NCBI GenBank assembly: GCA_026119935.1
Contig: JALRMH010000017.1
Location: forward strand, 186,001 to 250,000
Origin: Endothia cerciana
Lineage: Eukaryota > Ascomycota > Sordariomycetes > Diaporthales > Cryphonectriaceae
DNA: 64,000 bases
Reading direction: 5' to 3'
Numbering within the stretch: position 1 is the first letter of the stretch; every line of letters starts with the position of its first letter. Positions 45,849 to 56,660 of this stretch are shown one piece after another. Made by a program: the position numbers and the translations under genes. A model generated the notes under the pieces. It saw only the letters and a list, made by a program, of their open reading frames with translations. It did not search any database and was not told the origin of the DNA.

Positions 45849-47485
45849 TATAGATGGTTGGCGAAGGGAGTGTTGCTTAGAAAAATCTTCACTTTGGGAG
45901 CTTGAGGGTGTGTCTGTGTGTGTGTGTGTGTGCGCGCGCGCAAGTAGAGGGAGGGGGGAATTAGGGGGGGGGTTCTTTTTTTCAGCCAAGTTGCTGGCGT
46001 GAGTACAGTAGCATGGTTCCCGGCCTGGCGTGCTCCCGCGATGGAAAACACGGCTTTTCGAAGCGTACTGCTGGGTAGGTCTCCACCGCTGACGAATCCC
46101 TGGCGAGCAGGGCACTACCGGGAGGACTGGCTCATGTTCCTGTACTGTACCAACCCTCGCCTCGAACCTCGCCGCCACCGACGTGAGGGGCGTGCTCTAC
46201 TGGCTCCGGGGCGTGCTGCACCTGCCGGGCGACGTCGTCAGCCTGCTCGGGAACCAGACTATTACCGCAAGTCGGCCACGGACGTCTGCCGCGACTCGGG
46301 GGGGGGGGGGGGGCTTCGATAGGCTGCTGTATAACCGAGACAAGGGCCAGAGACGTCGTCTTCGCCCCTCCGTCGTGCGACCGGTGGAGGGCGAGATTGC
46401 CCTGAGGGGTTGTGCCTATGTACATGGCGTTATGCGGGGCGGGATGTAGGACGTGACGGTGATCTCGGTTAGGATCCGCTGAGTGCTTCTCCTCGGTTCT
46501 ACGAGTATACATTATTCAAATGCAGGCCGAAAGCCGGTCAAGGTCGCAGGACGAGCAAGTCGCGTACGACGACAGGCTCTTCAACCCCATTGTCGACATT
46601 TGCAACCATGGCGGATGTTTTCGTTGTTATCAAGGACACTGTACTTCAGCAAGCACACTATGTACTTCTGATGTTGTAGTCATGGACACCTGTCCGCGAA
46701 TGACTCGTGACGAGGACGCAGACTTGGTACTATTTTTGATAGAGGGCTGCAGTCCCAGACTTGTTCAATGTTCTATAGGTGGTGGCTTCTTTACCGAGTC
46801 CTAAAGTCTCTCCTGGTGATCCCACAACTCCCAGCCTGGTAGCCTGTGCGTGCCACTAGGCATAAACGGGCCCTGGTGTTCGAAGCCCAGCTCGGAGAGC
46901 AAGATTGATGTTGTAAGGGGTAAATGTCACAGTGTAACTACCGTACTGGGGATTTTCTCCAAAAAAAAAAAAAAACAAAAAAAAAAAAAAGAGCACAAAC
47001 CGGACTGGATGATTCCTTCTGTTGCCAGTTCCCAGACCCAGCAGGAAGCGGCACCTGACTCTGGCTTCCGTCCCCTGGCCAGTACAAGGCTCCGAACCGT
47101 GGGCGGGCGAGAAGGTCAAGAATGCCATGTCATCAAGCACGCAGGCAGCATTGATGACAGGGTGCTGAGAGAGTCACACACCCACGCCCCAAGGCCGGTG
47201 ACGGCGGCCGGCAGTGTTGCACATCCCCTCGCCCCCCCCCCCCCGGGAGTCATCTCGCCAGGCGCCGGCCAGCCCCGGGCACTGGGCCGGAGCGAGGCAG
47301 TGATGTTCTGGGGTAAGACCTTTCGGACCGAGAGAGAGGGTCCCTTTGAGGAAGGGGTTTTCTGATGACGGTGTCATGTGTCGGCTCGATCTGAGACCGT
47401 CTGGGCCATGAGGAGAGTCGTAAGAAGCCTCCCTATCCCCCGAAGTGGATGGCTTACTGAACCGGACGGATGCTAGGCGCCCCGC

Positions 47486-47490
<5 letters not shown>

Positions 47491-47520
<30 letters not shown>
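47491..47520. repeat. (CT)n microsatellite
   Basis: Fifteen CT units. Confidence 0.95.
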
Positions 47521-47522
<2 letters not shown>

Positions 47523-48359
47523 TTCCGGCGCAGGCCGTCAACGAACAAGGTATGTTGCAGGTGTGTGTCCCACCCCGGTGAGGAGCTAGCTGACTACGTG
47601 CTTACCTGCATGAACGGCCGTGCAGAAGCGAGCCCTACCTGGTCTGCGGGACGGGCCTTCGCCTCCCCCCTCGTGCCATTCTCCTTCGCGCCGGGCGCCC
47701 GGGGGGGGGGAGGGAAGGGAAGGATGAACGATGCCGAGAAGGGTGACACAGCAGGCTTCTTTTTTTTTAAATTTTTTTTGGAGGGGGGTACATGTGATTT
47801 GGGACACATTAGCCAGGCTGCATGTAATAAATACTATGTAGGTGAGCAGAGACGGAGGTGGGTAGCAAAAGAAGGGTGGAGGTTGCCCCCGGGGGGGGGG
47901 AAGGGGGAAGCCGGCTCGCGCGGCCAAACACATGCTCTGCTCGAGCACACGTAAGATGATGTGTTGGCTGGTCCAGTTGCCTGGAAGAGAGAGAGAGAGA
48001 GAGCAGAAGCCAAGCGAGAGAAAGGAGAGGAAAAGAAGGTCCCCGAGACGGGCCGCCACACTTCACCACACCCCCCCTTCGCCTCCCGGCCACCCACGGC
48101 GGTGATGGCATACATACGGGCGTTATTGGCGTCATGCCAGACGAGAGAATCTGGTTGCAATCAGATGACTACATATTCGGACGACTGGGTGCCCCGGCCA
48201 GTGATAACTAATCAGCGTTAGAGATGGCAAAGTCTCTGCAACACCGAGTGGCCGCGAGAACGGGCCGGAGGATGGTGATGGTGATGCCGGGTGGGAAGGA
48301 TTGACTGATTGCTTGAGTGAGGAGGGGGGACGGCTGAGTGAGGCGAGACGGGGAGGGGA

Positions 48360-48434
48360 GGACAGGACAGGAGGGGACAGGACAGGAGGGGACAGGACAG
48401 GAGGGGACAGGACAGGAGAGGACAGGACAGGAGA
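48360..48434. repeat. 15-bp minisatellite, five units
   Basis: The unit GGACAGGACAGGAGG is repeated five times, the last two with one base changed (GAGA). It is all purine except the C's, so the two strands differ strongly in composition. Confidence 0.9.
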
Positions 48435-49410
48435 CGGGCCTCCGCGTCAGGCCGGGAGGAATCCTGCAGAACCCCGGCGCGCAGCTCCCATTCGGCGCTC
48501 CGGGAGGGGGAGGGCGGCCGTGGGAGCGGCGGCCGTAGGGACCATTGCGTACACGAGTGAGCACTTGAACAGGCGTGGCAGGCAGGCCCTGTGATTGGGA
48601 TCTGACGGGGAAGGCGGGGGAGGGGGGGAGGGGAGGAAGGACAAAGGAAAGGAAGAGAAAAAGGCGGTGGGACAAAGAATGAAAGGGATGGATGGACGGA
48701 CGGGATTCCATCTCCCCCCTCCCCGCCAGGCGAGAAGAACAAGGAGATGGAAGCTTTTGGTTTTTGAAACCCGAGCGCCCTGCCCCGAGCCATCCTTCCT
48801 GGTTGGTCCCTGGAGTACGCACACACATGAGGAGAAGCCACGGGGCCCTTTATCCGGTGTCGTCTTCTGGTGAGGCGCGACGACGGTTGCGGCGGTCAAG
48901 CCCTGGAATACGCGGGCCGAGCGCGCCAGCGAGGCAGTGGGCGTGTGATGACTTGTGCCAGCGCGCCGGGCTGGGAGCGAACGAGCGCCAGTGCGTGGGT
49001 GGCCCAGACGGGCGGCCGTGTCAAGGCCGGCCACCGACGAGATGGGGAAAAGGGTGTTGGTTGGCTAAGAGCGGTCCGCCGTCCCTGGCCTCATCTCACC
49101 AATCCCATGCCGCCGCCTCTAGCCTAGAATCTCTCTGTGTGTCTCTCCCTGGCTGGCGATGGGGGGGGGGGGGCTTCCTGCACGACCTGTCCCGTCGAGA
49201 CGCAACAAAAAATAAAAAAAAATCAAAAACTGGGCGGCGGGGGTGGAGGTGATGCGCGGACGGTCCAGAGAAGGCCAGCCAGCCCCTGGGGCGCATACGA
49301 AGTGCCGGATGGATCATTTCTCGTGATGATCCAAATATCGGAGTAATTGTTTATAGGCGGTCGCTAGGCCCTTTGGGGCGTCCGACGGTCTAGCCTCTTA
49401 GGCAAAAAGA

Positions 49411-49453
49411 TGGCATGGCATGGCACGGCATGGCACGGCATGGGCATGGCATG
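49411..49453. repeat. GGCATGGCAC-type decamer array, arm 1
   Basis: Tandem TGGCATGGCA/TGGCACGGCA units. An inverted counterpart lies at 49973-50006. Confidence 0.85.
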
Positions 49454-49972
49454 TGCGCTTGCTGCGAGCGGCGACGGCTGGAAGGTGACCTGTCGAGGTG
49501 GTCAGGCGGTTTCGGCGAAGGATCTGAGCTGTAACACCCTGTCGGGCTTGTCAGAGCCCAACCTGACCATCGCCACCACCACCCATGGTCCGTGGTCCGT
49601 GGTCCGTGTGCAGCCAGAATGACGAAACGCCGGGGCGAACCAAAAAAAACCAAAAGAAAAAAACAAGGGGGGGGGGGGCTTGGCTTCTCGAAGGCGGCGA
49701 TCGTCTTCGCCCGTCTGGGATAGGGAGGGTACCATAAGTACATACTTAGATCGACAGACACCAGAACGCGAGGGCCTTGTCGGGTGACTTGGGGGGCCAT
49801 GGGCCTGACCCCTAGCAAGTAGTTGGCTGTTGGAAATGAAAGAAGGCCAATGGCATGTCAGACTACCAGAGGCATATACAAATACATACTATAGTACATA
49901 CATAGTTACCTCGGGACAGACAGGACGAACCTCGTGTCGACAAGACCTCCCGGTACGGAGTATGTCTCCTAT

Positions 49973-50006
49973 CCATGCCATGCCATGCCCATGCCTTGCC
50001 ATGGCA
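49973..50006. repeat. CCATGCCATGCC array, arm 2 (inverted to arm 1)
   Basis: CCATGCCATGCCCATGCC is the reverse complement type of arm 1, about 520 bp away. Confidence 0.8.
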
Positions 50007-50670
50007 GACCCATCCCCATCAACCCCCTTCACCCCCCCTCCCCAGTCGTGATTTGAACCATGGGATGGGCTGAGGTAAACCCCCCCCCCCCAAACACCAA
50101 GGTCCCAGGCTGGGGGAGCCTGCCATCCAATCTATGTAGTAATCTGCAGTGCAGGCTCTCGGTGCAGGCCCTCTCTCACGTTGCAGCCCTGGCTGTCAGA
50201 TGGCGCATCAGGTGCATCGGGTTGGCGGTAGTGACGTGGTACTCGGTCTGGTCCCTGCAGGCACCTCAATCTAGCGGCCGCAGATGTACCCCTTGGGGTG
50301 GCCTGGGGGGCCCACTGGGGAACCACCACTCCACCGCTGCACGGTACCACGGCCCAGCTCCACAGGGGGTGTGACCCAGCAGTGCAGCGTGCAGTTGCAG
50401 CGCAGGGCACATGTTATCTGGGTCTGGCCGGGTGGGCCTGGGTCTGGCTTCCCGGCTCTGGCTCTCGCCTTGTGCCAGACTCAAAAAGTGCGCGAGGCTC
50501 CTTCACCTGGGCCCGACCGCCTCTCGCCGCCGGTCCTTCTTCGAGGTCCCTCCCTCTTCTCCCTGGTCTCCCTCTCTCCCTTCCTCGCGATCCCACCGAG
50601 CCCCAGCCGCTACCAGCAGCTGCTCCCCAGCAGACCGGTGACCACAACCCACGGCCGTCTTCACACCAGG

Positions 50671-50713
50671 CAGCATCAGCATCAGCATCAGCATCAGCAT
50701 CAGCATCAGCATC
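50671..50713. repeat. (CAGCAT)n microsatellite
   Basis: Seven CAGCAT hexamers, about 290 bp upstream of the ATG at 51003, probably in its 5' UTR or promoter. Confidence 0.95.
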
Positions 50714-51002
50714 CACACCCTACATCTTCCCAAGCCACCACTTCCAAGCCGCCCTTCCCCCCCCCCTCTGTCGAACCCCCCTCTGTCGCCCACCCACTCA
50801 CTCACTCTTCTCCCGACGATTACATTCGTTACGACACAGACCATCTATCAGATCCCCCGTCTACCGGCGCACCAGGCGAGATCGGCAACGGGGTCCCTCA
50901 TACCACTTACGCCATCATAACACAACATCCCACCGCACAACCAACCTTGAAAGATACACCCCTCAGGACCGTCGTCACCTACCGGCCCGGCCCCAGCCCA
51001 GC

Positions 51003-51977
51003 ATGAAGGGCCGTGCGATCGACGCGCTCGTCTACGAGCAGATGTATCCCAAGGCGCGCTCGCAGGACCCCCAGAACTTCCACGCCCTCCTGCAGCGACA
51101 CCTCATCCTCGAGGTCCGCCAGGAGGTCCACGCCTTCTACGGCCACCTCGACACCCCCGAGGCCAAGTACCCGGGTCTCGACTACAACAATCCCACCCAC
51201 CGGACCCGCCTCAGCAGGTGGCAGTGGCACCGCCGCCTCTTTAGGGCCTTCGACGCCCTGCGCCTGACCCCCAACGAGATCTCCGGCCTGACCAAGTGGG
51301 AGGGCACGAAGTGGGCCAAGGAGAGATACGAGCGGGAACAGAACTGCGTGATCCGCGATACCGCAATGGACGGCCTGCCCGTGTGGACCGGCGAGCCACA
51401 GCCCAAGCGCGCGCTGCGTGCCGCCCGCGACGGTCCCCTCCCCGAAGACGAGGCCATGGCCGAGGCCGAGGACGAGGACAGCGAGGGCGAGCTGGAGAGC
51501 GTGGGCGTCGCCCTGAACCAACGCCTGAGGGAACGCCTGGCCGCAAGGAGCGCCGGGGACCTCTCCGTCCCGCTGGACGAGGCCTGGGAGCAGTGGTTCA
51601 AGAACGCCGTCGAGACGGGCGAGATATCTGCCGTGAGGGAGAGGCAGCGCATGCTTGACAGCGCGAGGGCAGGGAACTGGCACGAGGTCCCCGGGGCCCT
51701 GCGCCCTATGATCCGCAACATGCTCCTGGCCGAGCAGACGGGCATGAGGGGCCGTGCTGCGGTCGCAGCGGCAGTATCGCCCTCCCCGAGCTCTCTCGCC
51801 CCGGCACAGGTCGGCATCCTGTCCGCGCCCCTCCCCACCATCCCGCATAGCACGCACGCACCACCACCGCCGCCGCCGCCACCACCACGCAGCTCGTACT
51901 CGGGCCTCAGGATACCGGACGCATTCGAGCCCATGGATGATGGCGCCGCTTCGCATCCGCAGCGCACAAATGCCTAG
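51003..51977 (+). CDS. Conserved-looking fungal protein of unknown function
   Basis: 324 residues from the ATG at 51003. The frame is open to about 50298, but that part is Pro/Ser/His-rich and repeat-derived, so the internal ATG is preferred. Residues 1-130 are compact, Trp-rich and helical-looking: DALVYEQMYPKARS, RWQWHRRLFRAFDALRL, TPNEISGLTKWEGTKWAKE. An acidic stretch (AEAEDEDSEGELE) and a helical segment (LDEAWEQWFKNAVETGE) follow. The C-terminus has a Pro9 run and is disordered. I believe similar proteins occur in other ascomycetes, but no domain or activity is known to me. Probably soluble. Confidence 0.7.
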   Translation: MKGRAIDALVYEQMYPKARSQDPQNFHALLQRHLILEVRQEVHAFYGHLDTPEAKYPGLDYNNPTHRTRLSRWQWHRRLFRAFDALRLTPNEISGLTKWEGTKWAKERYEREQNCVIRDTAMDGLPVWTGEPQPKRALRAARDGPLPEDEAMAEAEDEDSEGELESVGVALNQRLRERLAARSAGDLSVPLDEAWEQWFKNAVETGEISAVRERQRMLDSARAGNWHEVPGALRPMIRNMLLAEQTGMRGRAAVAAAVSPSPSSLAPAQVGILSAPLPTIPHSTHAPPPPPPPPPRSSYSGLRIPDAFEPMDDGAASHPQRTNA

Positions 51978-52085
51978 TGGAGTGACCCGGATGCGCCGGC
52001 CGTCCTGATCTCGGCTCCCCGTCCGGCGCAGACTCGTCCGCGGCGGGGCTCGTCTCCCCGGCACGGTATTGCTGACCGCGGAGCT

Positions 52086-53450
52086 ATGCAAACTGCGGAC
52101 CTTTTCAGGGGCGGGTGCGAGCCGCAGTTGAGGGGTGGAGGGGGTGATGAAGATGCGGCTGGAGAGGCCGACAAGGTTCAGGATCAACCTGTCATAATCA
52201 CGGCTCCGCGTTCGAGGCGCCCGGATCCCGACCTCACGTATCCGCAATTCGAAGTCGATGAATTTTTCGATATTACACGGCCACAATACCAGGTGTGGCG
52301 CTGGATGCCTCCGAACTGGCGGGGCATGACTCTGGAAGTTGACGAGCATTTTGACGTCGGGGACTTCTCGAGATTCAGACCACTGCCGGTCGCGAGGACT
52401 GTCCCGGCCTGGCAACGGGGTGATTACGACCTGTCGCAGCTTGCAGATGTGTTCTTTCAACCCTGCCCACCGGTAGCCGCCAGCTCTACGGGCGTATATC
52501 CCGAGAGCCCGCGCTCAACAGATGCTGCTGGGAGACGGGATACTGCTTGCGCGTTCGCCCAACACGAGAACGATGGTACTAATGCCACGGTTCCGGCTCC
52601 GGTCGATACTGGTGACACTGGCCGACAGGGCCGCATAGTCCAAGATCTGTCTTGTTCGACGATCAAGGTCCTACACGACAACCCCGGTGTGCCTCATGTC
52701 GCGGCTGATGCCGAGCGTGAAGAGGGCGAGAACCCCAAGGAGGGACGTAACGCAACTCCGGCAGGCCACCATGAGAATAGCAGCAGCGAACAAGATCCTG
52801 AAGACCTCGAGGCACAGGTGGCAATGCTGAGTCGCTGGGAGGCTCATCGCCGGAATCTCGGTCATGTCTCCGAAAAAAATCGACCCTCAGCCTGTTGCTG
52901 AAGGCAAACCTCCAGGCTCCGTCTCCGATAACAACGACTTCAAAAGGACGAGGAAAGGGCAAGAAACAAGGCCAATCGTGACAGAAGCATCGTCCTCGCC
53001 AGAATCCCGATCGGCAGAGCCTTGATCCTAGGACCAAGGGACTAGGTGCCGGTCCGCAACTTGATGGCAAGGACCCTGGTCCTGTTGTTGTCGAAACGGA
53101 TAATACCATGTCAGGTCCTAACGAAGAGGCCTCTCACCTCGTTGGCGGAGGCAGGAATCCTTGGTCTGAACCCCAGGAAGATACTTCTTTCTCTTGTCCC
53201 ACCCCAGACGACTCAAGTTCTGGTTCCCCGCCAGTCGCGTTGCGTGGTGGTGAAGTTGACCTTGGCTCGAGACATCAGACCGAAGAAGAGACTCTACCAA
53301 CTACCGCCGTCGGAGTCTCACTCAGGCGCCCAATTCCTAGACGGCCCTTTCCGGTACTACTCAGCCATGGACCCCCCCTTTCAGTTACCCGGCGACGAGC
53401 AGTCACGGCTCATCGGTCCACAATTGTGGCACCATATTGAGCTGCACAGG
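52086..53450 (+). pseudogene. Uncharacterised ORF with a frame break at an A7 run
   Basis: The main frame, 52086-52901 (271 residues), contains LTYPQFEVDEFFDITRPQYQVWRW and EVDEHFDVGDFSRFRPL in parts, looks coding, and ends DPEDLEAQVAMLSRWEAH...CC. The stop follows a frame change at an A7 run (52873-52879). In a neighbouring frame the text continues as disordered, Lys/Arg/Pro-rich protein (SKGRGKGKKQGQS), meets one TGA (52979) and goes on as QKHRPRQNPDRQSLDPRTKG to about 53440. This fits one longer gene damaged by an indel and a CGA-to-TGA change, or two sequencing errors. It may equally be a 271-residue gene followed by chance open sequence. No domain is recognised. Confidence 0.4.
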
Positions 53451-54438
53451 CGACACCATCTCTGGCATCTTGGACGCCACCGGCGGTCTGGTCTTGATTG
53501 CGACGGCAGGAGGATTCTCTGTCTGGTCTGTGCGAGGTTGGCACTTGAACCTTACGTTTGACTTCGGACAGTCCTGCACAATGTGCTTCAGTCGTATATT
53601 TGTTTTTTTGCTCAACGCATTGCGCGGGACAAAAGCGTGTTGAAGGCAGCATAGTTTTCGGAATATTTCCAGCGGGGTGGACGGATATTCATTCCCCCGG
53701 CACCAGCCTCGCCTCAGCAAGGCAACCATTACTTCTTACGGAGGCTATCTCTGCTGGTACTTGACTCGGGGATGATAATCTTGCTCACGGGTGGAGGTAC
53801 TCTCTCTCTCTCAGTTCCCCTTTCTTGGACAATCTTCTAGAGGTATGGATGAGCTGGCTGGTCATCCACGCGTCCTGTTCCATGAACACGGGGTATCAGG
53901 CAGTAGTCGCAGCGAGGTAGACTGCTAGCGGAAATCAGATTTTACTCGTATCTCCACACTGAACCACGGCGTCGTCCTTACTTTTGGGGGGGTTTTTTTT
54001 TTTTTTTTTTTTTTTTTTTCGTGTCTGCCGTGGTCGTGTTGGGCCTCATGGTTTTGGCCTGTGTGTCGACTCACTATCCAGTCGAGCGGGGGCTTCGACC
54101 GCGGGTGCCGACGCCTCTGGACGGGTTTTGGACATTGTTCTTCAGACCGAGACTACACACCGTTCGATACTGACTGCCTACTGCTGACCATGTCTACATT
54201 TTTTTTTATTCTATTTTTTTCCCTTTCCAACAAGGTGGATGGGATGACACGAGGGAGGCTGTCAAGCTTTCAATATGTAACATGTGCTATTGGACCAAAC
54301 TAGCGGACTAATACTACTTACCACGATTCTCTCCATTCACCAGACCCGATCCATACTTATGGAATGTGTCATGAGACCTATCCGGTAATAAACAAATAAA
54401 AAGGAAGAAAAACAAAGAAAGCAGGCACCTGGTCTGCC
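53451..54438. other. Intergenic with a T30 run
   Basis: No gene is supported. A T-run of about 30 lies at 53990-54019. Confidence 0.4.
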
Positions 54439-54764
54439 TCACCTCCTGGGCCGCGGCGGCTGGACAGGAGACGGCGGCGCCCCGGCGGCACCGAAGCCCT
54501 GCAGCTCGATCCCCCCGCCGCCGCCGCCACCACCACCATCGCCCAGAACCGTCCGTGCCTGATGACCCCGGGCGGCTGCTGCCGCTGTCTCCGCTCCAGC
54601 CCCTCTGCGCCTCCTGAGGGAGCGGTCCAGACAGAGACAGCAGCCGCACGCCGCCAGGAGGACGAACAGCGCCGACAGGCCCGCCGCCAGCCCGGCGATC
54701 CCGGCCGTGCCCAGGGGCCGCCCGGCCGTGCTGGGCTGGCCTGCCGGGGCGGGCGGCGTCACCG

Positions 54765-54805
<41 letters not shown>

Positions 54806-55535
54806 GATGCGGTGGTGGTCGGCGTTATGGTCACGTCGTTTGTTGATACCGTCGACGTGACCGTTATCCAGCGGGTCGAGTCTGCCATCGTCACCGAGAC
54901 CGCCGGGGCTGTGGGAGTGGTCAGGGGTCCTGTGGATGTCAACGTGGTGTTAGTAGCGGTCGGTGTCACAGGGGCTCCGTCTGGCAGCTGTTCTGTTAGA
55001 TAGAAGTCGGGAGACGCCGCGATGGTGGTATCCCCATCGGCGGGGTCTTTGTAGACGGCCTGGTAGGCGTAGCTAAGGTTCACCTTCTCGTCACCACTAA
55101 ACGCAAGGTGTTCGGTCAGTTCAAGGACGCCGGCGGTGGAGAGGTCGACAGTAACTTCTCGGAAATCGGTTGATTAGTTTCACTGTTACAAGGGAACCTG
55201 GACCGTAGACTGGTTATGGAGTGTTTCGTGGGGAAAGGAGGCGTGAGGTGAAGAGCCACGGTACCATGCTTACCTCTGCCAAAATCAAAGCTGGAACGGT
55301 CCCCCGGGCCCGCTGGCGTAGGGGCAGGGACACTAGTACCGCCCAGAGGGATTTCAAACTGGTAGTCGGCGTTCTGGGAGGAGTTGCGGGAGATCCTGGC
55401 CAGCGCCGTCAGGGTGATTAGCCTGTCCGACGTGAAGTTCTGGGTGTTTGGCACTATAGTGCCCCAGGATACGCACGTCTGTGTATCGCTGCTCTTGGGG
55501 CCCGAGGCTTTTGTCCCTGTCATTGAAGAGGTCAT
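54439..55535 (-). CDS. Single-pass membrane protein with Thr/Gly-rich region
   Basis: Exons 55535-55274 and 55154-54439 (donor GTAAGC, acceptor GAAG, a weak one) give 325 residues in phase, joining ...SFDFGR to VTVDLSTAGVLELTEHLAF. The first 200 residues look like an extracellular beta-rich domain (TCVSWGTIVPN, VNLSYAYQAVYKDPADGD) followed by a Thr-rich stalk. A Gly12 run is encoded by a CCG repeat (54769-54804). One transmembrane helix follows (TAGIAGLAAGLSALFVLLAACG), then CCLCLDRSLRRRR and a Gly/Pro-rich cytoplasmic tail. The layout resembles fungal wall-stress or Ser/Thr-rich surface proteins. No signal peptide is visible at this start, so a 5' exon may be missing. Confidence 0.65.
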
Positions 55536-56660
55536 GATTCTGGACGAGTGCGTCTGGTAACGGTAGTATTGTTCAGAGTGACAAGCGGTGGAAGCGGGTC
55601 CGATTGGTCTTGTGTCTGCTTCAAGGAACGAGGGGAATGATGAAGAACCTGGGAAAGAGAGGTACTCGATGAGAGAGCAGACGTGGAGTTATATATTGCG
55701 ATCATAGAGTTAAGAGCCACGTGAGGAACCCAGTGACAGGCATGGTTCTCTATATGGTTCCAAACAACAGAACAGATAGTCACATTTCCACGGCTGTCAG
55801 TCTGTCACCTTCCGTCATTACCTCCCGCAAGTCATCTCTCTATGGAGACCCACTCACCGGGACACAATAAGAAGTGGCACTTGCCAACAATGAGGACTCT
55901 CAAGAGCCAGGCGATCTCCATAGACTGCTCCCCTCTGCCGGTAACTGCACCCGAGCTTACTCAATTCACCCAGCTTCTCTGACCGCCTTTGATTCCCGCT
56001 TCTGAGCACTTCTATAGATTGGTTGGATAGGATGAAAGTGCTTTTTCTTTTTAGTGAGAATCCGGCCGCGATCATGCCCCCCGTATTTGTTAAGAAGCAA
56101 CGGGGGGACGATAGTAGATCGGATTCGAAATGACATCTAATTACTCTGGCGGGATTCGACAGTAGGTCGTACTACTCAACTCGTCCCTGTCTGCCTATGT
56201 ACAGATCAGATATTTTCTACAGGGTGAGTCGAAATTTATGACTCTGGTTCTCAGGTCGTTGCCAAAACTTCGCAGCCGAGAAGACAGCCCAGTGCCCTGT
56301 TGTACAACCGGTTGCATCTGAGTGGAGATTGATTGTTATACCTACTTGTGGAGCGAGGCGCTGAGTAAGGTCGACTCCACAAATCCCTCCGTAGTATAGC
56401 AGGCCCGCGCAGAAGCATGTAATACACTTGCACTACTTTTCGGCCGCTGCTCCCCCCCCCCCCTCCCAAGGGACTCACTGACCAATCGTCGTTTTGGCGA
56501 ACAAACGCCAGGGGGGCTGAGCCCGGGTGTGCCTATCTACCTAGGACTGACTTACCTGTATATTGGGTATGTAAACCTGCGCTCAATACTCGCGGGGTGC
56601 GAAACACCCTAGGACACATCTAAGCAATCGCATAGCCCGAGGCATTTCTTCATTCCCAGC
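55536..56660. other. Divergent intergenic region
   Basis: This is the upstream region of both the membrane-protein gene and the acyltransferase gene. I see no coding sequence. A C-run lies at about 56452-56463. Confidence 0.4.

Larger units (their letters stand above)
45849..51002. other. About 5 kb of simple-repeat-rich DNA, no supported gene
   Basis: Many open frames exist here only because of strand-biased simple sequence (poly-Pro/Ser/Gly/Thr translations). I found no domain, no splice-consistent exon and no RNA gene. There are G-runs of 9-13, A-runs (46962-46991), CT, GT and GA tracts, a minisatellite and CATGG clusters. The last 700 bp are the probable promoter of the gene at 51003. 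Confidence 0.5.

Noticed and set aside
45849..46178. N-terminal extension of the NIF3-like frame (111 extra codons)
   Set aside because: It is low-complexity with a His-Thr repeat from a GT tract; the family starts at the ATG at 45848.
48360..48434. CRISPR-like array
   Set aside because: The 15-bp units are contiguous with no spacers, and the genome is eukaryotic; it is a minisatellite.
50979..52460. A 493-codon minus-strand frame across 51-52.4 kb
   Set aside because: It is antisense to the plus-strand protein starting at 51003 and has no domain or splice support.
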